Positions 48,992 through 55,821 of a DNA stretch of 64,000 nt are shown piece after piece. The translations under genes and the position numbers were made by a program. This DNA comes from Mycobacterium adipatum. GTDB taxonomy: Bacteria > Actinomycetota > Actinomycetes > Mycobacteriales > Mycobacteriaceae. Location: contig NZ_CP015596.1 in NCBI RefSeq assembly GCF_001644575.1, forward strand, positions 2,914,001 through 2,978,000, in the 5' to 3' direction. Below the pieces are notes generated by a model, which saw only the letters and a program-made list of their open reading frames with translations, made no database searches and was not told the DNA's origin. Each line of letters starts with the position of its first letter. The first letter of the stretch is position 1.

Positions 48992-49365
48992 GTTCTCTTT
49001 TTCTTCCGGTTGGCCTTCAAAATTTCGCGAGCTTCACGGCGTGCAGCGGCAGCGTCAAACGGAAGTTCTTCCAGCACCGTCGTCGGGTAGACGCTGACGC
49101 GCAGCGCGGTCAACCGTTCATGTTGGTAGTTCGCTAGCTCCACGTGTTTTGCGACGATGCGCCGGTCCACCAGTTGCCGAGACACCACGTGTTGCGCGCC
49201 CACGGCACCACCGATAGCGCCACCGACCGCAACAGCGGCAATAGCTCTCCGATTCCGCTGTCGTGCCCGTCTACTTTTGACTCCCCGGCGTCGTTTACGC
49301 GCTGACGCGGCCTGCGCCTTTTCCAGCGCTGCGCGCCTGGCGGGAGTCATCCGGTAGGCAGCCAT
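48988..49365 (-). CDS. Basic protein with one hydrophobic segment, unknown function
   Basis: A 125-residue protein. The N-terminal 45 residues are very basic (RKRRRGVKSRRARQRNRR), then a Gly/Ala-rich hydrophobic segment AIAAVAVGGAIGGAVGA, then a mixed charged C-terminus ending ILKANRKKKRT. I do not recognise it. It is the last gene of the head cluster, and its ATG overlaps the upstream stop by one base (TGATG). It could be a minor virion or DNA-packaging accessory protein; the position is what suggests this, not the sequence. Confidence 0.65.
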   Translation of the reverse strand: MAAYRMTPARRAALEKAQAASARKRRRGVKSRRARQRNRRAIAAVAVGGAIGGAVGAQHVVSRQLVDRRIVAKHVELANYQHERLTALRVSVYPTTVLEELPFDAAAARREAREILKANRKKKRT

Positions 49366-49697
49366 CAGATTGCTTTCGCGATCATCTCGTAGTGATGCAA
49401 TCGGCCACGTAGGTAATGCGGTTCTACCGCGCCTTCGGGCGATAGTGCGGTAAACGGTCCCCACGCCATCACCAGCGCCGAAGAACCGGCATTCGGTGGA
49501 ATCGTGAATGCGAACGGACTCAGAATGATCTGTAGCCGCGAGCTAGTTTTTCCCCCGGCTGGATCAAACGTTGTGCCCGAATCTAGAAACGTCACGACAC
49601 CAGGAACCGGACCCGAAAAGATCGTGACGAATGTCGCGGTTCCGCTGACGGTTCGTTTCTCTTTGAGAGTCACATTCACAACGTCGTTGAAGATCAC
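49365..49697 (-). CDS. Candidate head-tail stopper (neck) protein
   Basis: A 110-residue, mostly beta protein beginning MIFNDVVNVTLKEKRTVSG. The C-terminal part, PHYLRGRLHHYEMIAKA, recalls head-closure or stopper proteins of siphoviruses, whose last strand returns to a His-rich end. It is third after the capsid gene, in the slot where the stopper normally lies, and overlaps its upstream neighbour by 4 bp. Similarity is weak and the call leans on gene order. Confidence 0.55.
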   Translation of the reverse strand: MIFNDVVNVTLKEKRTVSGTATFVTIFSGPVPGVVTFLDSGTTFDPAGGKTSSRLQIILSPFAFTIPPNAGSSALVMAWGPFTALSPEGAVEPHYLRGRLHHYEMIAKAI

Positions 49698-50008
49698 AAC
49701 GCCAACCTTCGATAGCGATTCAAAACGAACCGCTCGGCCAAGTTGAATCCGTTGAACCCGCCACGGATGGATACCGCGCCTACGTCAGTGGGTAGCTGTT
49801 CGGGATTGGCGACCAGGCGCGCGGTAGCGGTCACGATGACCGATGCGATTTCTTCGTTTGGTTCGCCGTCAGCAAAGCCGACACCGCGCGTGTAGGCGCG
49901 GCACATGTTCGTGACCACGCTCGCGTGATTCCCGGCGAGGGCGACCAGATTGGTATCAGCGCCCCCGCCGAGAAAGTCGGCCACGTGCTGGCCGGTGACA
50001 GCGGCCAT
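49694..50008 (-). CDS. Candidate head-tail adaptor (neck) protein
   Basis: A 104-residue helical protein. The pattern VADFLGGGADTNLVALA, then CRAYTRGVGF, then EIASVIVTATARLVANPEQL and ERFVLNRYRRLAL, is what I know from gp6/gp15-type adaptor (connector) proteins of actinophages. These proteins attach to the portal and receive the tail. It starts at the ATG at 50008, 2 bp after the capsid gene stop. A neck protein without any tail gene fits a satellite that uses tails of a helper phage. Confidence 0.65.
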   Translation of the reverse strand: MAAVTGQHVADFLGGGADTNLVALAGNHASVVTNMCRAYTRGVGFADGEPNEEIASVIVTATARLVANPEQLPTDVGAVSIRGGFNGFNLAERFVLNRYRRLAL

Positions 50009-50010
50009 CG

Positions 50011-50883
50011 TCAGATCGTGATGCCGGTCAGCTTGATCACGGCTTCGGGATTGAGCGGCTTCGCGTCGTAGCGGCACACCACGCGGATAGCCATCTGGTC
50101 ATAATCGCCGTAGGTCTGATCAAGAATCTTCACGGTCGGTGCCAGATCACGCGCCACGGCAACCTGGCTGAAATCGACCAGTGCCGCGCGGGCAGTATCC
50201 GGCGTGGGTGCGGTGTCGTCTGGAATCCGGTTGGTCACGATCACCGAATGTCCCAGAAGCGTGTACCCGCCAGCGCCGGTCACGTCCGGTTGCACGATGT
50301 AGCGGCCCGTCGTGTCTTTGATCTTGCGCAGGTCGATCAGTTCACGGCTGGTCATCACCCATTTGAGTTGCGCGGTGTTGACGTTTTCACCGAGCGCCAT
50401 CGCTTCGGCGTCGTGCAGATCGTCCAGTTCCAGAATCCCGTTGACGGGCAGCGTCTGCGTTCCGGCCCACGCGAACAGTCCCTGCGGTTCAGTGGTGCCG
50501 TTGCCCGATGCTGAAAACAGTTGTGCGTCAAGTTTTGTCGCTACATCGGTGACCAGCCGATCTTTGAGCGCTGCATCCAGCGCAACGACAGACTGGCGGG
50601 CAAGTTCGTTGGAGTACCGCGTCAACGTCTTGAGCGATTTCATCGAAGACGGCAGCAAGGTCACTTCGTCAAAATCGGGGTTGGCTTCGGGAATCTGTTC
50701 GTTCTCACCGACCCACGTGACAACGGTCGGTCCACCGAGCTTGGGAATCCGCAACTCGCTACTGGTGTCGAAAATACGCGGGCCAGCGGCCAGGAATTTA
50801 GCCGCTTCCTCAAGCGGCCTCACCAGAATTTTGGCGACCTGTTCCTGAGTAAGTTCGGTTGCGCTAGTAGTGCTGACAGCCAT
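50011..50883 (-). CDS. Major capsid protein, HK97 fold
   Basis: A 290-residue protein. Short N-terminal arm, then LTRYSNELARQSVVALDAAL (spine-helix region), a central EPQGLFAWAG, the A-domain with LKWVMTSRELIDLRKIKD and GYTLLGHSVIVTNRIPDD, and a C-terminal QMAIRVVCRYDAKPLNPEAV. This order is typical of HK97-fold phage capsids. No maturation protease gene is present; a separate scaffold gene lies upstream. The start is ATG at 50883 (MAVSTTSAT), with AGGA upstream. Confidence 0.9.
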   Translation of the reverse strand: MAVSTTSATELTQEQVAKILVRPLEEAAKFLAAGPRIFDTSSELRIPKLGGPTVVTWVGENEQIPEANPDFDEVTLLPSSMKSLKTLTRYSNELARQSVVALDAALKDRLVTDVATKLDAQLFSASGNGTTEPQGLFAWAGTQTLPVNGILELDDLHDAEAMALGENVNTAQLKWVMTSRELIDLRKIKDTTGRYIVQPDVTGAGGYTLLGHSVIVTNRIPDDTAPTPDTARAALVDFSQVAVARDLAPTVKILDQTYGDYDQMAIRVVCRYDAKPLNPEAVIKLTGITI

Positions 50884-51001
50884 TGAAATCGTCCTAACAA
50901 TCAAAAAAGAGAGCGGATATTTGATCGTTTACGTCATCGGGACGTTTAACGGCATTCGCGCATCAGGCGCGGTGTGGGCACTATAGCGCAACCGAACTCA
51001 G

Positions 51002-51493
51002 TTATGCACGCGCGCGCAGCATATCGGCCAAATTGACCGGCTCCGATGTACCGCCACGATTACCCTGCCCGATATCGCCATTCAGTCGCCGTGATGCCAG
51101 GTGCGGTTTACGGGTCAGCAATTCGTCAATCGCAGATTCCAGGGCATCGGCGTCATCCAGGTGCGCGGCGTCGAACGGCAGATCGGTGGGGTCAGCCAGT
51201 CGGCCCGTCGCGGCTACCAGTGAGTTGTGCAGACGTTGGGCCAGCGCGTCAGTTTGGTTGGCGCGCTCACGGTAACCGGCAGACTCTCGGCGCAGTTTCT
51301 CCACGTAGGTACGACTGAAAGTCGTTGCATCAGTTTCTATTTCGCTGTCATCGGTGGAAACGCCTGCCGCTGTTTGGCCGGCGTTTTCAGCGTCGGTCAG
51401 ATCGTCGGTGGCCGATTCCACGGTCGCGTCGGTGTCCACCACGGTCTGCTCGGTGGCCTGGTCGTTGTTCTCATGTTCGTTGGGGCGTGGCAT
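51002..51493 (-). CDS. Capsid scaffolding protein
   Basis: A 163-residue acidic protein. The first 60 residues are rich in Asp, Thr and Glu and likely disordered. A helical segment with coiled-coil character follows (YVEKLRRESAGYRERANQTD), then a C-terminal domain with EPVNLADMLRARA, the type of end that contacts the capsid protein. Its position between portal and capsid genes is that of phage scaffolds. It would guide assembly of the procapsid and so influence its size. Confidence 0.8.
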   Translation of the reverse strand: MPRPNEHENNDQATEQTVVDTDATVESATDDLTDAENAGQTAAGVSTDDSEIETDATTFSRTYVEKLRRESAGYRERANQTDALAQRLHNSLVAATGRLADPTDLPFDAAHLDDADALESAIDELLTRKPHLASRRLNGDIGQGNRGGTSEPVNLADMLRARA

Positions 51494-51507
51494 TGATCAT
51501 TCTTTCG

Positions 51508-52875
51508 TTAGGTATCTGTGGCGGTTTCTTCGTTAGGCACTTCGTCATCGTCAACGACAGCCGAATATCTGACTTCGGCTTCAATCTCCAAGATTTCTTC
51601 GTCGGAGTACCCAAGTTTCCGCAGCGTGAATACACGCGGCAACAATCCAGCTTCAAACAGTTTCACGGCGGCATCGGCTTCCTGTGCCATGCTGCGCGTC
51701 CCGGCTTCGGACCAATAGACCGCAACATCATCCACAGTTGTGGGATCGACTTGATCTAATACGGCGGTCATCAATTTGGCGACTTTTTCCCACGCTCGGC
51801 CGAATGTTTCTTGGCGAGCTTCGGCCCGCGCCGTCAATGACGCTTCGGATGCTCGCAGCGCGTCAGCACTGGCGGGATTATCAGTAAAGACTCCGATGTA
51901 ATGCGCGGGAAGTGTCGACACCGCCATAATCTGGCCGAGAAAAATCCGTACCGATGCTTCGTAACCCGCCAGGTCTGCGGCAGCCAGTTGGCCGAATTTA
52001 GCTTCGTGGTTCTCGGCGATCATCGCCCGATTGCCTTCGGGAATTGGGTTGACCGTTTCGATAATTGGTTCGCCGTCATCGTCCAGAACAGGATTGCCGT
52101 CAGCGTCCAGTTTCGGTTTTTCTTCCAGTTCGATTCCAGTTGCCCAACGGCGCGGCCTACCGACAAATTCACTGGTCGTCATCATGTCCACAAGTGACTT
52201 ATTCAGTCCGTCCACCAGTGGCATCAGATCGTCTAATTCACTGGCACCGTAGTCGTCCAAAATTCGATCTGAGTTGCGCAGGTTGACGACCGGGACGACA
52301 CCGAGCGGATTCTGAATTTCTGCGACTACCTCAAAACCAAGCGTTGCACCGATGTGGTTGGCCCGGTAGTGGATGATCCGATCCGGTAGGTACAACACCG
52401 CTTCGGTCGTGGCTTCGGTTTCCCAGCGCTTCGCAGCGGCCACAATTTCGCGCGTGCCAGGATCGAACAGACACGCAACTTGCTTGGCGCTCTCCACCGT
52501 AACCTTCGGCCTGCCAACAGAATCGGCCCACACCATGACGTAGGAATCACCGAACAGCAGCGCCTCACGATGCGCCACACTGGACAGTAGATCCATGTCG
52601 TTGCGTAGCCACTCCACCCACAGCGCAGCGTCGGAAAATCCGGTGATCTGCAACCGCTCGGTGAGTGCTGTCACCGACAGGCGCGGAATGTTCGATGCCA
52701 TCCGACCGAAACGATTTCCCAGCGCCGTCTTTGACTCAGGACTCAGAAAAGCCAACGGCTGATTACCACTGTAGTACCGATCCAACAACGAATATCGGGC
52801 CAGCGGTTCATCGAGTTTATGCAGTATCTTGTGCAAAAAGTCGACTGGCGTAAACGGAATAATCGGAATCGTCAT
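51508..52875 (-). CDS. Phage portal protein, SPP1 gp6-like
   Basis: A 455-residue portal subunit. Landmarks are LARYSLLDRYYSGNQPLAFL near the N-terminus, EWLRNDMDLLSSVAHREALL, VVNLRNSDRILDDYGASELD, and the wing/stem region with LAAADLAGYEASVRIFLGQI and VSTLPAHYIGVFTDNPASAD. The acidic C-terminal tail (VDDDEVPNEETATDT) is usual. Twelve copies would form the DNA entry ring. The start is ATG at 52875, 7 bp after the terminase stop. It looks complete. Confidence 0.9.
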   Translation of the reverse strand: MTIPIIPFTPVDFLHKILHKLDEPLARYSLLDRYYSGNQPLAFLSPESKTALGNRFGRMASNIPRLSVTALTERLQITGFSDAALWVEWLRNDMDLLSSVAHREALLFGDSYVMVWADSVGRPKVTVESAKQVACLFDPGTREIVAAAKRWETEATTEAVLYLPDRIIHYRANHIGATLGFEVVAEIQNPLGVVPVVNLRNSDRILDDYGASELDDLMPLVDGLNKSLVDMMTTSEFVGRPRRWATGIELEEKPKLDADGNPVLDDDGEPIIETVNPIPEGNRAMIAENHEAKFGQLAAADLAGYEASVRIFLGQIMAVSTLPAHYIGVFTDNPASADALRASEASLTARAEARQETFGRAWEKVAKLMTAVLDQVDPTTVDDVAVYWSEAGTRSMAQEADAAVKLFEAGLLPRVFTLRKLGYSDEEILEIEAEVRYSAVVDDDEVPNEETATDT

Positions 52876-52882
52876 TGCTTTC

Positions 52883-54340
52883 CTATTGCGCAAAACTGAC
52901 AGTGCGCTTTTTCGTTGTCTTTGTGGAGTGCCAAGCGGCCCTATCATAGGCCACAATTGCCGCCACGGCGGCGTCAATCTTGCGCGGCGAACCGCGCTTA
53001 TCCTTGCTCACCAAATCACCCATTGGCGTGCGTTTCGCCACGCAATGTTCGATATGCGCGGCCAGATCGGCATTGCCATCGTGAGTGACCACCTTCGTCA
53101 CTACAGCCTGATACAGCCGGTCAGTCGCCGGGGCCATGCGCGCAGCGGTCGCGGTGTTCCACTCCAACACTCGCTTTTCACCGTGCCGTGCGGCCCACGC
53201 TTCGATTTCCGAGCGCCAACCCCACGGATCACAGGCCAATTCCACAACGTCATACCGCTGGAAAGCTAAATCGACTGCCGCACTGACATTTTCACGCGGA
53301 ACCCGCCAGCGGGGGTCACCGGGGTTTTCCCACAGTCCCTCAACCCACAGGTGCCCGTCCATCGTGCAACCGACCAGCGCCGTGGAATCGCCAGATGCCG
53401 AGCCGTCGAAAGCCAGAACTACGCGCTCACCAGGATTAACTTTGCGCTCGGCTTTACATTGCATCCACGCGCCCCACGGCAGCCACGATTGCACGCCAGT
53501 GACCCACTGGCCGAGACGCAACTGACGAAAAACCGGTTCACGAATCGTCTTCAACACCGATTCCAACCCGTCTTCGGATAAGAACGGGTCATCGCAGGAC
53601 AGCGCCGGATTGGCAACCCGCCAGGCATCTCGGTCGTCTACCGCGCACCCGTCAGGCGCCAGGTACTCACGAAAATAAAAAGAGTCATCCGTGCCCGATC
53701 TGCCATGCTCGACCAGGCGCCACATCACAGAATCGGCAGAGTCCGCAGGTGTAGAAATCGCCAGCGTCAGAGATTCCGGCCTTTTGCCGGCCACCGATGT
53801 AACCGCTTCCCACACGTCTTCGGTGACCACGTGCAGTTCGTCCACGATCATCAGCGACGGGTCGTGACCGTGCAGCGCGCCAGGTTCAGCCGGTAATGGC
53901 AACAGCGTGGCATCGTTTTCCGGCAGATACAGCCGGTCAGCGTAAACCTGCACACGCTCGGCCAAAATCGGGTTGAGTTCCACCATGCGTTTTGCGTATC
54001 GCATGGTGATGTTCGCCTGACGCTGGTCGCTGGCGACCACCAGCACTTCGGCGGATGGCGGGCCGACGAACATTTCGGCCAGGCCCAACGCTGCGGCCAG
54101 CATCGTCTTGCCGTTTGCACGCGGCAGGCTCACCAGCGCGGTACGAACACGCGGAGCGAAAGCGCCGTCGATGATCTCTCGCTGAAAATCGCGCAGGTTG
54201 AACGGCAGTTTTGCGCCGTGACCGCGTGGCGTGATCAGAAAAGCCGAGATGAACACGTCGCGGCGCATCGCACGGTCATCGGGAAAACCGGACAGGTCCA
54301 GCGGCTCTACTTTTACGGTTCCCTTGGGGCCAGCTCTCAT
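52883..54340 (-). CDS. Terminase large subunit
   Basis: A 485-residue packaging motor. The ATPase half has a Walker A-like SLPRANGKT at about 71-79 and Walker B LMIVDELH with Asp167 and Glu168, then the coupling ISTPADSADS. The nuclease half begins with LAFDGSASGDST (Asp312) and continues to a second acidic site near LACDPWGW. It appears intact. No small-subunit gene is recognised; the HNH gene 3 bp upstream probably works with it, as in HK97-type packaging systems. Confidence 0.93.
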   Translation of the reverse strand: MRAGPKGTVKVEPLDLSGFPDDRAMRRDVFISAFLITPRGHGAKLPFNLRDFQREIIDGAFAPRVRTALVSLPRANGKTMLAAALGLAEMFVGPPSAEVLVVASDQRQANITMRYAKRMVELNPILAERVQVYADRLYLPENDATLLPLPAEPGALHGHDPSLMIVDELHVVTEDVWEAVTSVAGKRPESLTLAISTPADSADSVMWRLVEHGRSGTDDSFYFREYLAPDGCAVDDRDAWRVANPALSCDDPFLSEDGLESVLKTIREPVFRQLRLGQWVTGVQSWLPWGAWMQCKAERKVNPGERVVLAFDGSASGDSTALVGCTMDGHLWVEGLWENPGDPRWRVPRENVSAAVDLAFQRYDVVELACDPWGWRSEIEAWAARHGEKRVLEWNTATAARMAPATDRLYQAVVTKVVTHDGNADLAAHIEHCVAKRTPMGDLVSKDKRGSPRKIDAAVAAIVAYDRAAWHSTKTTKKRTVSFAQ

Positions 54341-54343
54341 AAT

Positions 54344-54766
54344 TCACACCGCCTGATTGCGAAAATCGCGCTCGGATGCGGTGTGTAACAAAAACTTAGC
54401 GCCCCCCTCGCGGGTTGTCGTTCCCCCGATAAGGGGATACCCCCCACCTTCGGATTTCTCGCGAGCAGCGCCGCGCTTTCTGTTGCACGGCCCACACACC
54501 ACGTCGATATCTTTGAGCCGGATGGATTTACCGGCGAGCTTGCGTGCCCACGCAGTAGGCGAGTGGTCAGCCTGCAAATCATCGGTGGCACCGCAGTCAG
54601 CGCAGAATGGTTGCAGTCGTCGCGCACGTTGCGAGAGCTTGCGCCAGGCGTGGTCATATCCACGCGAGTCAGCAGATGTTTTCTGCCCACCAGTGCTCAC
54701 GGTGTGCTCGGCGCACCGCGTGTTCTCTGACGGTTCGCCGCAGTCGATGCACGGACGCATCAGCAT
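54344..54766 (-). CDS. HNH endonuclease
   Basis: A 140-residue nuclease. The zinc-binding Cys pairs are CIDCGEPSENTRC near the N-terminus and CADCGATDDLQADH (with the first catalytic His) and CGPCNRKRG at the end of the HNH fold. Phage HNH proteins beside terminase genes are needed for cos cleavage and packaging. It starts at 54766 or at 54760, where the ATG overlaps the upstream stop by one base. The gene order HNH-terminase-portal is standard. Confidence 0.85.
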   Translation of the reverse strand: MLMRPCIDCGEPSENTRCAEHTVSTGGQKTSADSRGYDHAWRKLSQRARRLQPFCADCGATDDLQADHSPTAWARKLAGKSIRLKDIDVVCGPCNRKRGAAREKSEGGGYPLIGGTTTREGGAKFLLHTASERDFRNQAV

Positions 54767-55158
54767 GATGGCACCGCATCATCTGCGCTGATCTGTTCAT
54801 CGGCGCGGTTTTGTTCGCGCCATGCTTCGGTATTCAGTGTGCCGCGCCATGTGAACTGAACCCGCCAGGTCGGATCAGGCCGCTTCTGCAATCGGATCGG
54901 TTCGTCGTCGTAGACAACTTCAGTACCGAGCAGCGCATTCACCAGCAGCGCCATACCTTCGGCGAAGTACATTCCGGCTACGGCTACGTCGTAGTGGTTC
55001 AGATGATTTGGTGAGATGCCGTCACGTAAAAATTCGCGCAGCGCATCCTGCATTTTCGTGGTCATTGTTATGGCCTTGCGGTGCTCGGCGCATAGGCCGG
55101 TGCGGTCTGTGACGATGCCGTGGCAGCCATCGGCCTGGCAGCGCGGTATCGGGGTCAT
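54760..55158 (-). CDS. Unknown element protein with a small Cys/His N-terminus
   Basis: A 132-residue protein. The N-terminus CQADGCHGIVTDRTGLCAEH has a C-x4-C-x10-C-x2-H arrangement that could bind zinc. The middle is helical with YDVAVAGMYFAEGMALLVNA, and the C-terminus has a WRVQFTWRGTLNTEAW stretch. I do not recognise a family. It lies between the primase region and the packaging genes and overlaps its upstream neighbour by 4 bp, so it is part of the same operon. Confidence 0.7.
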   Translation of the reverse strand: MTPIPRCQADGCHGIVTDRTGLCAEHRKAITMTTKMQDALREFLRDGISPNHLNHYDVAVAGMYFAEGMALLVNALLGTEVVYDDEPIRLQKRPDPTWRVQFTWRGTLNTEAWREQNRADEQISADDAVPSC

Positions 55159-55586
55159 TGCTCTACCGGCCACACTCTGAACGGTGCGTGCAGGTTGATG
55201 ACCGGCAGCGGCAGTAGTGCCTGCGCGCACCGCTGATAGTCGGCCAGGCGCACCGTGGCCGAATCGCGTTCGTCTTCGATGTAGTCGCGTGGCCGGAACC
55301 GGGACGCAGCATTTTTCACGTAATGCTTCGGTAGGTCTAAATCGCTGTTGCGGATAGTCAACCGGCACAGGCGACTCTCGCTGATTTCATCAGACGGCAT
55401 GTACACAAGCGCACGCGCCACCACATCTACATCGTTCAGTGCGTGGTTGCAGATCGGATCAACGCGGGCAATCAAAACTCCATGCCCGCCACACTCTTTT
55501 ATGTCCTCGGGCCATACGGGTGACAGCGATGCGAACACCGACACCGTCATAGATTTCACTAGTCCGTTGATTTCTTTGATATCCAT
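55155..55586 (-). CDS. Unknown element protein
   Basis: A 143-residue soluble protein starting MDIKEINGLVKSMTVSVF. It contains EDIKECGGHGVLIARVDPIC and a late RDSATVRLADYQRCAQALLP. No family is recognised. It is the first gene after the repeat cluster and overlaps the next gene by 4 bp. In capsid-forming satellites this slot often holds regulators of packaging or helper interference, but nothing in the sequence itself shows such a role. Confidence 0.65.
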   Translation of the reverse strand: MDIKEINGLVKSMTVSVFASLSPVWPEDIKECGGHGVLIARVDPICNHALNDVDVVARALVYMPSDEISESRLCRLTIRNSDLDLPKHYVKNAASRFRPRDYIEDERDSATVRLADYQRCAQALLPLPVINLHAPFRVWPVEQ

Positions 55587-55622
55587 TGCTCTAGTTCCTC
55601 TCGTTGTTTTTTGCGATTCAGG

Positions 55623-55663
55623 CCACCTCGCCATCCCTTAAGGGATGGGGATTGGCGAGGTGG
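55623..55663. repeat. Nested palindrome at the edge of the repeat cluster
   Basis: A perfect 18-bp palindrome, CCATCCCTTAAGGGATGG at 55631-55648, is enclosed by exact outer arms CCACCTCGCCA (55623-55633, sharing its first bases) and TGGCGAGGTGG (55653-55663). Two alternative stems can therefore form. Confidence 0.7.
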
Positions 55664-55806
55664 TGGCGGTTTTCGGCGAGGTCGCGGCGAGGTGGCGAGG
55701 TCGCGAAATATGTGCAGGTAGGCAAGGGTTTTGACCTCGCCGGTTTGACCAGCCAGTGTCGGCGAGGTCGGCGAGGTCAAACCGGGCGGCGAGGTCGCGG
55801 CGAGGT
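55625..55806. repeat. Ten copies of GGCGAGGT (iteron-like cluster)
   Basis: Forward copies begin at 55654, 55675, 55686, 55694, 55761, 55770, 55788 and 55799; reverse copies (ACCTCGCC) begin at 55625 and 55734. Six forward copies continue with C. Spacings of 8-11 bp and 18 bp are common. The cluster lies immediately downstream of the primase-helicase gene in a 235-bp gap with no supported gene, so an origin of replication is the best guess. Confidence 0.75.
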
Positions 55807-55821
55807 CGCTTCAATGTCAAT

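Noticed and set aside
55625..55806. CRISPR array
   Set aside because: The repeat unit is only 8 bp, occurs in both directions and at irregular 8-60 bp spacing, with no unique spacers or cas genes.
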